Below, one piece after another: positions 15,268 to 23,820 of a stretch of 64,000 nucleotides of DNA. The notes beneath the pieces were generated by a model. It was not told where the DNA came from. It saw only the letters and a program-made list of their open reading frames with translations, and searched no databases. Made by a program: the position numbers and the translations under genes. Positions within the stretch are counted from its first letter, which is position 1, and each line of letters opens with the position of its first letter. The DNA comes from Streptomyces sp. B93 (GTDB lineage: Bacteria; Actinomycetota; Actinomycetes; Streptomycetales; Streptomycetaceae): NCBI RefSeq assembly GCF_018070565.1, contig NZ_JAGPXL010000003.1, positions 124,001-188,000 on the forward strand. Direction: 5' to 3'.

Positions 15268-18117
15268 ATGACGTCCGTACCGGAGGGCGACCTCGTGCTG
15301 GGCGCCCTGGGGACGCTCGGCACCCCGGTGGACTGCGCCGGGTTCACCCGGCTCGACCTGGAAGGGCCGCAGGTGCTGTGGCTGGTCGCGGCCGGGGCAC
15401 TGGACCTGTTCGCGGTGGACGCCGGGCAGCGGGGGCACTGGCATCACCTCGGGCGGCTGGAGGCGGGCACGCTGCTGCTCGGCCCGGTGACCGGCCCGCA
15501 GCACACCCTGGTGGCCCGGCCGCTGCGCGGCTGTGTGGTGCGCCGGATCGGACTGCGTGAGCTGTACCAGCCCGCGCCCACCCAGACCTGGTCCTACGAC
15601 GCGTACGGCAACCCGCAGTACGTCCCTCCGACGACCAGCCCGCTGGAGTACGCCCTCGCCCTCGGCGTCGGCCGCGGGCTGTCGGTCCTCTTCCAGGCGC
15701 CGATGGCCGGCGAGGGGGCCGCGGAGGACGGGGGCGCCCCCGCGCGAGTTCATTCGAGCGTGGGGGACGACGACGTGTTCTGGATGCAGGTGCCGCCGGG
15801 GAGCGTGCAGTACGGGTCGCTGTACGGCGCGGAGGCGGCGGCCGACCTGCTGATGGACCCGGCGGTGTGGCAGTCGATGGTCGACCAGCAGTACCGGCTG
15901 CTGACCACGCTGGACCGCTGGATCGAGCAGTTGGAGCGCAGCCACGAGACGCGTACGGCCGCCGGTATCCGGGCGGGTGAGGCCGTCCGCGACCAGGCCG
16001 ACCGGACCCTGCTGGCCGCCATCGGCAAGCCGTCGGCCCGGCGTGTCACGGCCGCCGACGCCGACGCCACCTACGCGGCGTGCCGTCTGGTCGCCCGTGC
16101 CGTCGGGATCACGCTGGCCGACCCCGGGCACGGCGGCGCCGGGAGCGACCGTCTCGACCCGGTGGAGCGCATCGCGCTGGCGTCCCGGGTGCGCACCCGG
16201 ACGGTACGGCTGACCGGCCGCTGGTGGCGGGAGGACGTCGGCCCGCTGGTCGGCCACCGGGCGCTGTCCGGTGCGCCGGTCGCGCTGCTGTGGCGGCGCG
16301 GCGGCTATGTCGCCGTCCATCCCGCCACCGGCCGCCGGACCCCGGTGGAGAAGGCCAACGCGGCGGAGTTCGAGCCGCGGGCGGTGATGTTCTACCGGCC
16401 GCTGCCGGACCGCCGCCTCGGTCCGCTGGGCCTGCTGCGCTTCACGCTGCGCGGCACCGGCGGCGATCTGCGGGCGCTGCTGCTGAGCGGGCTGGTGACG
16501 GTGGCGGTCGGCGCGCTGGTGCCGATCGCGACGGGCCGGGTGCTCGGCGAGTTCGTGCCGCGGGCGCAGGCCGGGCTGATCACCCAGGTCTGTCTGGCGG
16601 TGCTGGTCGGCAGTGTGGTCGCGGCGGCGTTCCTGCTGATGCAGAACCTGACCGTGCTCCGGCTCGAGGGCCGGGTGGAGGCCGCTCTCCAGCCCGCGGT
16701 GTGGGACCGGCTGCTGCGGCTGCCGACGGGGTTCTTCACGGGCCGCTCCACCGGCGAGCTGGCCAGCGCGGCGATGGGCATCAGCGCGATCCGCCGGATG
16801 CTCGCGGGCGTGGGTCCCACGGTCGCCCAGTCGGTCACGGTCGGCGCGATGAACCTGGGTCTGCTGCTGTGGTTCAGCGTGCCGATGGCGCTGGCCGCGG
16901 TCGGCATGCTGGTGGTGATCGCGGCGGTGTTCCTGGGGCTCGGTCTGTGGCAGGTGCGCTGGCAGCGGCGGCTGGTGGTGCTCACCAACAAGCTGAACAA
17001 CCAGGCGTTCCAGACCCTGCGCGGACTGCCGAAACTGCGGGTGGCGGCGGCCGAGAACTACGCGTACGCGGCCTGGGCGGGCGAGTTCGCGCGCAGCCGC
17101 GAACTCCAGCAGCGGGTGGGCCGGATCAAGAACCTCACCACGGTGCTCGGCGCGGTCTACCTTCCGCTGTGCTCGCTGCTGATGTTCATGCTGCTGGCGG
17201 GCCCGGCGCGGGGCAGCATGTCCGCCGCGGACTTCCTGGCCTTCAACACCGCGGTGACGATGCTGCTGACCTCGGTCACCCAGGTGACCGGGGCGTTCGT
17301 CTCGGTGGTGGCCGCGCTGCCGCTGTACGAACAGATCAAGCCAGTGCTGGACGCGGCGCCCGAGGTCCGCTCGGGCAGCACCCGGCCGGGCCCGCTGTCG
17401 GGCGCGCTGGCGGCTCGGCGGCTGTCCTTCCGCTACTCCGACGACGGCCCGCTCGTCCTGGACGACGTCTCCTTCGAGGTGCGGCCGGGTGAGTTCGTGG
17501 CGATCGTCGGCCCGAGCGGCTGCGGCAAGTCGACCCTGCTGCGCCTGCTGATCGGCTTCGACCGCCCGCTTGCCGGCAGTGTCCTCTACGACGGCCAGGA
17601 CCTGGCCGCGCTGGACCGGTCCGCGGTGCGGCGGCAGTGCGGGGTCGTCCTCCAGCACGCCCAGCCCTTCACCGGCTCGATCATGGACGTGATCTGCGGC
17701 ACCGAGCCGTATCCGGCGGAAGAGGTGATGGCGGCGGCCCGGCTGGCGGGGCTCGCCGAGGACATCGAGCGGATGCCGATGGGGCTGCACACCATCGTCT
17801 CCGGCAGCGGTTCGGTCTCCGGCGGCCAGCGGCAGCGGCTGATGATCGCCCAGGCGCTGATCCGCCGCCCGCGCCTGCTCTTCCTCGACGAGGCGACCAG
17901 CGCCCTGGACAACGTCACCCAGCGCACGGTCATCGAGAGCACCAAGGCGCTCAACGCCACCCGGATCGTGATCGCGCACCGGCTGTCCACGGTCCTGGAC
18001 GCCGACCGGGTCATCGTGATGGAGGACGGCCGGATCGCGCAGCAGGGGCCACCCGCCCAACTGCTGGCCGACACCACCGGACGGCTGCACGAGCTGGTCC
18101 GCCGTCAGCTGGCGTAA
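15268..18117 (+). CDS. second ABC exporter with N-terminal regulatory domain (NHLM ABC2 type)
   Basis: The 949-residue protein has an N-terminal domain of about 390 residues without C39 peptidase motifs ([20 protein letters not shown] resembles a cupin or cyclic-nucleotide-type barrel), then a six-helix exporter domain (about 395-690) and an ATPase (Walker [10 protein letters not shown] near 750, signature [15 protein letters not shown], Walker [13 protein letters not shown]). This is the NHLM_micro_ABC2 architecture, always found with ABC1 and the adaptor; the two may form a heterodimer. It starts immediately after the ABC1 stop. A palindromic G/C-rich element lies within the N-terminal domain at about 15730-15766 and may be an in-frame repeat insertion. 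A weak hairpin follows at 18121-18139. Confidence 0.9.
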   Translation: MTSVPEGDLVLGALGTLGTPVDCAGFTRLDLEGPQVLWLVAAGALDLFAVDAGQRGHWHHLGRLEAGTLLLGPVTGPQHTLVARPLRGCVVRRIGLRELYQPAPTQTWSYDAYGNPQYVPPTTSPLEYALALGVGRGLSVLFQAPMAGEGAAEDGGAPARVHSSVGDDDVFWMQVPPGSVQYGSLYGAEAAADLLMDPAVWQSMVDQQYRLLTTLDRWIEQLERSHETRTAAGIRAGEAVRDQADRTLLAAIGKPSARRVTAADADATYAACRLVARAVGITLADPGHGGAGSDRLDPVERIALASRVRTRTVRLTGRWWREDVGPLVGHRALSGAPVALLWRRGGYVAVHPATGRRTPVEKANAAEFEPRAVMFYRPLPDRRLGPLGLLRFTLRGTGGDLRALLLSGLVTVAVGALVPIATGRVLGEFVPRAQAGLITQVCLAVLVGSVVAAAFLLMQNLTVLRLEGRVEAALQPAVWDRLLRLPTGFFTGRSTGELASAAMGISAIRRMLAGVGPTVAQSVTVGAMNLGLLLWFSVPMALAAVGMLVVIAAVFLGLGLWQVRWQRRLVVLTNKLNNQAFQTLRGLPKLRVAAAENYAYAAWAGEFARSRELQQRVGRIKNLTTVLGAVYLPLCSLLMFMLLAGPARGSMSAADFLAFNTAVTMLLTSVTQVTGAFVSVVAALPLYEQIKPVLDAAPEVRSGSTRPGPLSGALAARRLSFRYSDDGPLVLDDVSFEVRPGEFVAIVGPSGCGKSTLLRLLIGFDRPLAGSVLYDGQDLAALDRSAVRRQCGVVLQHAQPFTGSIMDVICGTEPYPAEEVMAAARLAGLAEDIERMPMGLHTIVSGSGSVSGGQRQRLMIAQALIRRPRLLFLDEATSALDNVTQRTVIESTKALNATRIVIAHRLSTVLDADRVIVMEDGRIAQQGPPAQLLADTTGRLHELVRRQLA
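15730..15766. repeat. palindromic G/C-rich element inside the ABC2 gene
   Basis: The stretch has a GGGGGCGCCCCC core and an imperfect hairpin with CCCCC and GGGGG outer arms. It encodes a low-complexity linker ([14 protein letters not shown]) in frame. The start is nearly the same as the element at about 19515 (GGGGGTGCCCCCGCGCG), suggesting a dispersed intergenic-type repeat that entered a coding region. Confidence 0.4.
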
Positions 18118-18222
18118 CGGGCCCGGTACCGGGGCCCTCCGGCGGGCCGCCGACCGCCCGGTTCACGCCGTTACGGTGCCGGACCCTTTTGACACCGGCC
18201 GTGACCGGGTACTCGCGCGCTC

Positions 18223-19224
18223 ATGCGAATCAGCGTGGTGGATGTGGGATCGAACACGGTCCGGCTGGTTGTGGCGGACGCGGAGGGCGGGGTGCCGCTG
18301 CCGGTCCACACCGCGAAGTGGCGGCTGCGGCTGTCGGAGCAGGTGAAGCCCGGTGGCAGGATTCCGGACGAGGCGGTGGAGCGCCTCGCCGACGCGGTCG
18401 CCGGGGCGGCGCGCAGCGCGGCGCGCTGGCACGCCGCCGGGCCGCTGGCCTTCGCGACCGCCGTGGTGCGGGCCGCCCCGAACCGCGAGGAGGTGCTGCG
18501 CACCGTCCGGGAGCGGACCGGTGTCGAGCTGTGCACCCTGCCGGGCGAGGTGGAGGCCGAGCTGACGTTCCTCGGAGCCCGGCGCTGGATGGGCTGGCGG
18601 TCGGGACCGCTGGCGCTGCTCGACATCGGCGGCGGCTCGCTCGAAGTGGCCTTCGGGCGGGGGCGGCTGCCGGACTTCGCGGCGTCGCTGCCGCTGGGCG
18701 CGGCCCGGCTGACCCATGAGTTCTTCGCGGGGCAGGACCCGCCGTCGCCGGAGCTGATCCGCGGGCTGCGCCGCAAGGTCCGGCACCAACTGCGGGACGT
18801 GGCGGCCCGGATCCGCTGGGAGGGGCCGCGCACGGCGGTGGTCACCTCGCGTACGTTCCAGCAGCTGGGCCGGTTGTGCGGAGCGGCGCCCGGCCGTCAC
18901 GGGCCCTTCGTGGACCGGCAGTTGCACCGCTCGGAGCTGCGCCGGGCGATCACCCGGCTGGCCGAGCTGCCCGCGGCCGAGCGGTCCCGGCTGCCCGGCA
19001 TCTCCGCACCGCGCGCCGCGCAGAGCCTGGCCGGCGCGGTGGTGGGGCACACGGCGATGAAGCTGACGGGGCTGCGCACGGTCACCGTCTGCCCCTGGGC
19101 GATCCGCGAGGGCATCCTGCTGCGGCACATCGAGGACGGCCCGTCCTGGTGGGCGGAGGTCTCCCGGTCCGCGGAGGAGACCCCCGAGCCGGTCCCGCTG
19201 CGGATCGCGACCGTACAGAACTGA
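18223..19224 (+). CDS. Ppx/GppA-family phosphatase
   Basis: The 333-residue protein has the actin-like ATPase fold motifs of exopolyphosphatase/guanosine pentaphosphatase: ISVVDVGSNTVRLVV at the N-terminus (phosphate 1) and LLDIGGGSLEVAFG near residue 130 (phosphate 2), plus an E-V-E-A-E acidic segment. It is shorter than full Ppx (about 500 residues), lacking the HD-like C-terminal half, as in many actinobacterial paralogues. It may act on polyphosphate or pppGpp in the cytoplasm; the true substrate cannot be read. A TTGACA hexamer at 18189-18194 lies about 30 bases before the ATG but a good -10 partner is not evident. A small hydrophilic protein gene follows 20 bases after. Confidence 0.87.
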   Translation: MRISVVDVGSNTVRLVVADAEGGVPLPVHTAKWRLRLSEQVKPGGRIPDEAVERLADAVAGAARSAARWHAAGPLAFATAVVRAAPNREEVLRTVRERTGVELCTLPGEVEAELTFLGARRWMGWRSGPLALLDIGGGSLEVAFGRGRLPDFAASLPLGAARLTHEFFAGQDPPSPELIRGLRRKVRHQLRDVAARIRWEGPRTAVVTSRTFQQLGRLCGAAPGRHGPFVDRQLHRSELRRAITRLAELPAAERSRLPGISAPRAAQSLAGAVVGHTAMKLTGLRTVTVCPWAIREGILLRHIEDGPSWWAEVSRSAEETPEPVPLRIATVQN

Positions 19225-19244
19225 CAGCAGGCGAGGAGGCTCCC

Positions 19245-19439
19245 ATGTCGGACGAGACCACGGACACCGGCAGCGGCGACGAGAAGCACGCCGAGACCGC
19301 GCCGGAGAAGGTCCTGCGCGAGATAGAGAAGATCGAACGCCGCACCCGGGACACCGACGAGCAGAAACGGCACCGGGGCGAGGCCGGCGAGGCCATCACC
19401 CCGAACACCGAGGCCCAGGAGGAGTCCCAGGGCGACTGA
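19245..19439 (+). CDS. small hydrophilic protein, unknown
   Basis: A 64-residue, highly charged protein (MSDETTDTGSGDEKHAE..., centre KVLREIEKIERRTRDTDEQK likely helical) with no membrane segment or Cys. The ATG follows a clear GCGAGGAGG ribosome site and lies 20 bases after the Ppx/GppA stop, so the two are probably cotranscribed. I recognise no domain. The good ribosome site and normal codon bias make it a real gene rather than a chance frame; it is shorter than the frame in which it sits, which continues upstream into the phosphatase gene. Confidence 0.65.
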   Translation: MSDETTDTGSGDEKHAETAPEKVLREIEKIERRTRDTDEQKRHRGEAGEAITPNTEAQEESQGD

Positions 19440-19556
19440 GCGGACGCGGAGGGCAGGGCCCAGGGCCTGTCGTCGCATTCCCGTCGTCCGCCCGGAGGGC
19501 GGCCCCGGCGGCGGCGATGGGGGTGCCCCCGCGCGGGCCGGGCGAAGCCGCGGGCC
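19440..19556. repeat. intergenic G/C-rich palindromic repeat of Streptomyces type
   Basis: This gap between convergent genes contains GCATTCCCGTCGTCCGCC and a GGGGGTGCCCCC palindrome followed by GGGCCGGGCGAAGCCGCGGGCCC, a composition I associate with dispersed Streptomyces intergenic repeats. It probably also ends transcription from both sides. The identification as a dispersed repeat is from memory and from the similar core at 15730. Confidence 0.4.
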
Positions 19557-20165
19557 CTAGCCCGGCGGGGCGCTCAGGGGGCGGTCCGTCAGGGCACGGG
19601 CCACGCCGTGCAGGTTGGCTGCCATGGCGCGGGCGGTGCTGTGCGACCAGTCGCGGCCCTTCTCCTCGTCGAGGTAGTCGGGGCCGGGGCCCGGGCCGAG
19701 GTGCCAGTAGGTCCAGGCCTGGCCGGGGACGGTGTAGCCGATGTCGCCGAGGGCGCCGGAGATCTCGCTGATCACATGGTGGGCGCCGTCCTCGTTGCCG
19801 GTGACGACGACGCCCGCGACCCGGTTGTAGGCGACGGGCCGGTTGTCGTCGTCGGTCTCGGAGAGCATGGCGTCCATGCGCTCGAGCACCCGCTGGGCCA
19901 CGGACGACGGCCGCCCGAGCCAGGTCGGGGAGGCGATGACGAGGATCTCGGAGTCCAGCAGCCGTTCGTGGACGGACGGCCACTGGTCGCCCTCGCGCAC
20001 GGGCTCGCTGGTCACCCCCGGCGCGATGTCCAGGTCGACGGCGCGTACGACGTCCACCTGGACGCCGTCCTCCTCCAGCTGCCCGACGACGACCCCGGCC
20101 AGCGCCTCGGTGTTGGAGGGCTCCGGCGATGTCTTGAGCGTGCAGTTGATCACAAGTGCCTTCAT
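19557..20165 (-). CDS. flavodoxin-like NAD(P)H-dependent FMN reductase
   Basis: This 202-residue protein begins MKALVINCTLKTSPEPSNT, the FMN-phosphate loop of the NADPH-dependent FMN reductase/flavodoxin family, with ILVIASPTWLGRPSS and VVVTGNEDGAHHVI as further flavin-site segments. It should bind FMN and reduce flavin, quinone or another small acceptor in the cytoplasm. The ATG at 20165 is the natural family start; the frame further upstream is the shadow of the divergent gene at 20241. It is monocistronic, with the divergent iron-related operon 75 bases away, so they share a promoter region. Confidence 0.88.
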   Translation of the reverse strand: MKALVINCTLKTSPEPSNTEALAGVVVGQLEEDGVQVDVVRAVDLDIAPGVTSEPVREGDQWPSVHERLLDSEILVIASPTWLGRPSSVAQRVLERMDAMLSETDDDNRPVAYNRVAGVVVTGNEDGAHHVISEISGALGDIGYTVPGQAWTYWHLGPGPGPDYLDEEKGRDWSHSTARAMAANLHGVARALTDRPLSAPPG

Positions 20166-20240
20166 GCCGCCGCCGAGTACCCGCCCGCGCCCCGACCAGT
20201 CGGCCGGGATGCCCGTCCGGCGCCCGGGTACCCGTCCCCC

Positions 20241-21254
20241 ATGGCACACGATCCCCAAGGACCACGGCTGCCGTCCGCCCGGGGCCCCGTCTCGGCCGCC
20301 GTCATGGCGTACCTGTCGGGGACCGGCACGCCGCCGCAGGCCGACGACGTCCGGGACGCGGCGGCGTACGGCGACGACCTCCAGCTGGCCCTTTACCTCT
20401 GCTACGAGCTGCACTACCGCGGTTTCGCGGAGGTCGGCCCGGACCGCGAGTGGGACCCGGACCTGCTGCGCGCGCGTGCCGCGCTGGAGGACCGCTTCCT
20501 GGCCGCGCTGCGCCGCGACACCCCGGTCCACGAGGGCGTGACCGAGGCGCTGGCCGGACTGCTGGTGGAACCTGTCGACGGGACGGGCGTCACCCATTTC
20601 CTGCGCGACCGGGGCGAGTTGTGGCACCTGCGCGAGTACGCGGCGCAGCGCTCGCTGTACCACCTCAAGGAGGCGGACCCGCACGCGTGGGTGCTGCCCC
20701 GGCTGTGGGGGCGGGCGAAGGCGGCGATGGCGGCGGTGGAGTTCGACGAGTACGGCGGCGGCCGTCCCGACCGGGTGCACGCGCGCCTGTTCGCCGACCT
20801 GATGACGGACCTCGGTCTGGACACGTCGTACGGCCACTACCTGGAGGTGGCGTCCGCGGAGATGCTGGCCACGGTCAATCTCATGTCCCTCTTCGGGCTG
20901 CACCGCTCGCTGCGCGGCGCCCTCGTCGGGCACTTCGCGGCGGTGGAGGTGACGTCGTCACCGGGTTCCCGGCGGCTCGCCGAGGCGATGCGCCGCACCG
21001 GCGCCGGTCCGGCCGCCGAGCACTTCTACGACGAGCACGTCGAGGCCGACGCCGTGCACGAGCAGGTCGTACGCCATGACGTCATCGGCGGGCTGCTGGC
21101 GGAGGAGCCGCACCTCGAGCCCGACGTGGCGTTCGGGATCGACGCCACCGGACACGTCGAGGACCGGCTCGCGGCCCGGCTGCTGGCGGACTGGCGGGCG
21201 GGACGCTCGTCGCTGCGCGCCACGGAAGCGAGCGTTACGGCACTTATGTCGTGA
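20241..21254 (+). CDS. haem-oxygenase-like iron-containing redox enzyme family protein
   Basis: The 337-residue protein has the alpha-helical pattern of the haem-oxygenase-like superfamily annotated as iron-containing redox enzymes: LALYLCYELHYRGF, LREYAAQRSLYHLKEADPH, MAAVEFDEYGGG, and later EHFYDEHVEADAVHEQVVRHDVI. The Glu and His residues in these helices (E-L-H, E-F-D-E-Y, H-V-E-A-D-A-V-H-E) fit a di-iron site. It starts with ATG after a poor ribosome site and ends exactly where a HemK2-type methyltransferase gene starts. The following CDGSH gene supports an iron- or redox-related role. The reaction is unknown; some relatives cleave fatty acids or modify amino acids. Confidence 0.8.
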   Translation: MAHDPQGPRLPSARGPVSAAVMAYLSGTGTPPQADDVRDAAAYGDDLQLALYLCYELHYRGFAEVGPDREWDPDLLRARAALEDRFLAALRRDTPVHEGVTEALAGLLVEPVDGTGVTHFLRDRGELWHLREYAAQRSLYHLKEADPHAWVLPRLWGRAKAAMAAVEFDEYGGGRPDRVHARLFADLMTDLGLDTSYGHYLEVASAEMLATVNLMSLFGLHRSLRGALVGHFAAVEVTSSPGSRRLAEAMRRTGAGPAAEHFYDEHVEADAVHEQVVRHDVIGGLLAEEPHLEPDVAFGIDATGHVEDRLAARLLADWRAGRSSLRATEASVTALMS

Positions 21255-21968
21255 ATGTCGGGGTACCTGAGGTGCGTGACTCCACAGGTGACATCGATAC
21301 CGCCCGATCCGGCCCCCGACCCCTTGGCCCCGCCCGGCGTCTACGCCCCGCAGGAGGACACCGTCCTGCTGGGGGACGCCCTGGCCGGGGAGCCGCTGCC
21401 GCCGGAGGCGGACGTCCTGGACGTCGGCACCGGCTCCGGCGCCCTGGCCCTGCGCGCGGCGGGCCGCGGCTCACGCGTGACCGCGGTGGACCTCTCCTGG
21501 CGGGCGGTGTGCACCGCGCGGTACAACGCCTGGCGCGCCGGGCTGCCGGTGCGCGTCCGGCACGGTGACCTGTTCGCGCCGGTGCGCGGGGAGTCGTTCG
21601 ACCTGATCATGGCCAATCCGCCCTATGTGCCGGGCCCGGACGCGGCCCCGGGGCCGCGCGGTCCGGCCGCCTCCTGGCACGGGGGCCGGGACGGGCGGGC
21701 GGTCCTGGACCGGATCTGCCGGGAGGCGCCCGGTCTGCTGTCGCCCGGCGGCACCCTGCTGCTGGTCCAGTCCGCGCTCAGCGACGCCGACCGGACCCTG
21801 GCCCAGCTGCGCGCGGCCGGTCTGGAGGCGGCGGTGACGCACCGGCGCCGGATCGCCTTCGGTCCCGTCCTGCGCGCGCGGGCGGACTGGCTGCGGGAGC
21901 GGGGGCTGCTGTCCGCCGCCGAGAACAAGGAAGAGCTGGTGGTCGTCCGTGCCGAAGCCCTCTGCTGA
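21255..21968 (+). CDS. HemK2/MTQ2-type class I methyltransferase
   Basis: The 237-residue protein has a SAM motif (VLDVGTGSGALALRAA, about residues 54-69) and the NPPY motif (IMANPPYVPG, about 118-127) that marks amino- or glutamine-N methyltransferases such as PrmC and eukaryotic MTQ2. The ATG at 21255 directly follows the stop of the previous gene; a GTG at 21276 is an alternative and better matches the usual N-terminus. It is not the main PrmC, which is normally next to prfA. In this operon between a di-iron-like protein and a CDGSH protein its protein substrate is unclear. Confidence 0.85.
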   Translation: MSGYLRCVTPQVTSIPPDPAPDPLAPPGVYAPQEDTVLLGDALAGEPLPPEADVLDVGTGSGALALRAAGRGSRVTAVDLSWRAVCTARYNAWRAGLPVRVRHGDLFAPVRGESFDLIMANPPYVPGPDAAPGPRGPAASWHGGRDGRAVLDRICREAPGLLSPGGTLLLVQSALSDADRTLAQLRAAGLEAAVTHRRRIAFGPVLRARADWLRERGLLSAAENKEELVVVRAEALC

Positions 21969-22155
21969 GACCGACGACCGTCCACGCCGGGTCAGGATCC
22001 AGCGGCGCGGACCGCTGCTCGTGGAGGGGCCGGTAGAGGTGGAACTGGAGGACGGCACCGTCGTCTCCTCCGACCGCTTCCGGGTGGCCCTGTGCACCTG
22101 CCGTCGCAGCCGCCGCTATCCATGGTGCGACACCAGCCACCGCGACCGCGCCTGA
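21949..22155 (+). CDS. CDGSH-type iron-sulfur protein
   Basis: This 68-residue protein carries a CDGSH-like cluster motif near its C-terminus: CTCRRSRRYPWCDTSH, with three Cys and one His spaced as C-x-C-x8-C-x3-H, the ligand set for a [2Fe-2S] cluster. The usual Gly of CDGSH is Thr here. It starts with GTG inside the methyltransferase gene (20-base overlap) and is therefore translationally coupled. Small actinobacterial CDGSH proteins are thought to serve in redox or iron homeostasis. A very strong hairpin terminator follows. Confidence 0.85.
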   Translation: MPKPSAETDDRPRRVRIQRRGPLLVEGPVEVELEDGTVVSSDRFRVALCTCRRSRRYPWCDTSHRDRA

Positions 22156-22164
22156 CGCGTGTTC

Positions 22165-22207
22165 CCGGGGACCGGCGGACGGCCCCACTCCGTCCGCCGG
22201 TCCCCGG
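22165..22207. terminator. strong bidirectional hairpin terminator
   Basis: A perfect 18-bp stem (22165-22182 with 22190-22207) and 7-base loop separate the CDGSH operon from the convergent inhibitor gene. No T-tract. Confidence 0.85.
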
Positions 22208-22297
22208 TGCGAGACCGCCTGGTGCCCCGCGAAGGACCCGCACTCCCCAGTCACGGGTCGACTGCTGCGCTCGCGGTGACCTGGCGGTCCCGGTCCA

Positions 22298-22723
22298 TCA
22301 GAACGTGAAGAGCGCTCCGTGGGAGCTCCTCACGCACTCGTTGGCGAAGGTGCGTTCGTAGGAGACGCGCTGGCCCTGCCAGACCCCGTCGACGGTGACG
22401 ACCACCGGGTTGTACTCGCGCGTGCACAGCACACCGGCGCGGGCCTCGAGAGCGTCCAGGTCGCCGTCCGCGCCGCGCAGTTCCGCGCAGGCCGCGAGCG
22501 GCGCCGGGTGCGTGCCGGTCGGCCGCGTCGCGCAGTCCAGGGTCACGGCGCGTTCGGGAGCCGCGGCGGCCGCCGTCTCGCCGTGGCCCACGGTGAGGAC
22601 CAGCGCGGACGGGGCGTAGAGCGCGGTCGGGGCAGGCTCGGCGTGCGCGGCCCCGGTCAGGGGTCCGCAGACGGCGGTGGCCGTGAGGCCGAGGGTCGCT
22701 GCCCAGCGCGCGGGGTTCCGCAT
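22298..22723 (-). CDS. secreted Streptomyces subtilisin inhibitor (SSI-like)
   Basis: This 141-residue precursor has a signal peptide (about 1-29, ending AAHA) and a mature domain of about 112 residues with the SSI hallmarks: four Cys in two pairs, [29 protein letters not shown] and a C-terminal Phe. The reactive loop reads CTREYNP where classical SSI has CPMVYDP, so the P1 residue is Arg, which predicts trypsin-like targets. It acts as a secreted dimeric inhibitor of serine proteases. GGAAGG nine bases before the ATG at 22723 supports this start; an ATG three codons earlier overlaps that site. Confidence 0.93.
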   Translation of the reverse strand: MRNPARWAATLGLTATAVCGPLTGAAHAEPAPTALYAPSALVLTVGHGETAAAAAPERAVTLDCATRPTGTHPAPLAACAELRGADGDLDALEARAGVLCTREYNPVVVTVDGVWQGQRVSYERTFANECVRSSHGALFTF

Positions 22724-23042
22724 TGTGTGCATCCTTCCGCTCGATTCCAGGGGTGCCGGACCGGCCTCTCGGTCGGGTGCCGGACCGGCGAGCGCGAGTC
22801 TGCCGAGTCCGCCGCCGAAACTCACATCGACCCCACCGGTTTCAGTAACCTTGCGTGTTGAATCAGTGGCGGGAAGTCACAGAATTCGAACGTTCCAACT
22901 CCATTCGCAGGCCACTCTTGATCGTTCACGGTGGCCGAATGGCCGGTTTACCGCTCTTGGTTAATCGGCCGGAAACATTCCGCGGGAAGCCCTGACCGGT
23001 CGGCGGCGGCCCGTTGTCAGACCCCTCGGCTAGGTTGCGGGC
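22724..23042. other. divergent intergenic region, inhibitor and hydrolase
   Basis: About 320 bases with lower GC content than the flanks, especially 22840-22990. It must hold the promoters of both neighbours but I see no gene and no hexamer pair that I would defend. Confidence 0.4.
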
Positions 23043-23738
23043 ATGACTCACTTCGTACTGGTGGCGGGTGCCTGGCTCGGCGCGTGGGCGTGGGACGAGA
23101 CGGCCGCCGAACTGCGCGCCTCCGGGCATGCCGTCCACCCCCTGACCCTGACCGGGCTCGCCGAGAAGCAGGGTGCCGCGGCGGGACAGCGCACCCATGT
23201 GCGGGACATCGTCGACGCGGTCGAGCAGGGCGGCCTGCGCGATGTCGTCCTGGTCGGGCACAGCTACGCGGGCGTGCCGGTCGGGCAGGCCGCCGAGCGG
23301 ATCGGCGACCGGCTGCGCCGGGTGGTGTTCGTCGACTCCAACGTCCCCGTCGACGGCGCGTCGTTCCTCGCGGGCTGGCCGAGCGACTGGGTGCTCGAGG
23401 CGATCGAGGCGGGCGACGGCTGGTGGCCCCCGCTCCCGGCGGGCGAGTTCGCGGGCCAGGGGCTGACGGACGAGCAGATATCCCGGCTGCTGGCCGGTGC
23501 CACCCCGCACCCGGGCGCCTCGCTGACCGAACCCGCCGCGCTGACGCGTTCGCTGGCCGAGCTGCCCGCCACCTACGTCAAGTGCCTGCTCGACGGCGAG
23601 GAGCCGATGGGCGCCGTGGCCGACCTGCTGGGGAGCGAGCGCTGGGAGCTGGTGCGGATGGACACCGGGCACTGGCCCATGTTCTCCGCCCCGCGCGAAC
23701 TGGCCCGCGTCCTGCACGAGGCCGCGCTGCGCGAGTGA
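23043..23738 (+). CDS. alpha/beta-hydrolase of the methylesterase/hydroxynitrile-lyase type
   Basis: The 231-residue protein opens with THFVLVAGAWLGAWAWDE, has the nucleophile elbow VLVGHSYAG (Ser near residue 74) and a C-terminal MDTGHWPMFSAP supplying the catalytic His. The short cap and HGAW-like start resemble plant salicylate/jasmonate methylesterases and their bacterial homologues, which hydrolyse small esters in the cytoplasm. Length is typical. It has an unusually free-standing position 320 bases from the inhibitor gene and 82 bases before the lactate monooxygenase gene. The substrate is unknown. Confidence 0.85.
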   Translation: MTHFVLVAGAWLGAWAWDETAAELRASGHAVHPLTLTGLAEKQGAAAGQRTHVRDIVDAVEQGGLRDVVLVGHSYAGVPVGQAAERIGDRLRRVVFVDSNVPVDGASFLAGWPSDWVLEAIEAGDGWWPPLPAGEFAGQGLTDEQISRLLAGATPHPGASLTEPAALTRSLAELPATYVKCLLDGEEPMGAVADLLGSERWELVRMDTGHWPMFSAPRELARVLHEAALRE

Positions 23739-23820
23739 GGCCCGACCGCCGGGCACACCCGCGGCTACTCGCCGGTATCGTCGGGGCGCGCGGCTCGACG
23801 AGGAGAGGCGGGAGTTGGCG

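Noticed and set aside
18121..18139. Terminator after the ABC2 gene
   Set aside because: The near-palindrome GGGCCCGGTACCGGGGCCC has a bulge and almost no loop, so it is too weak to list as a feature of its own.
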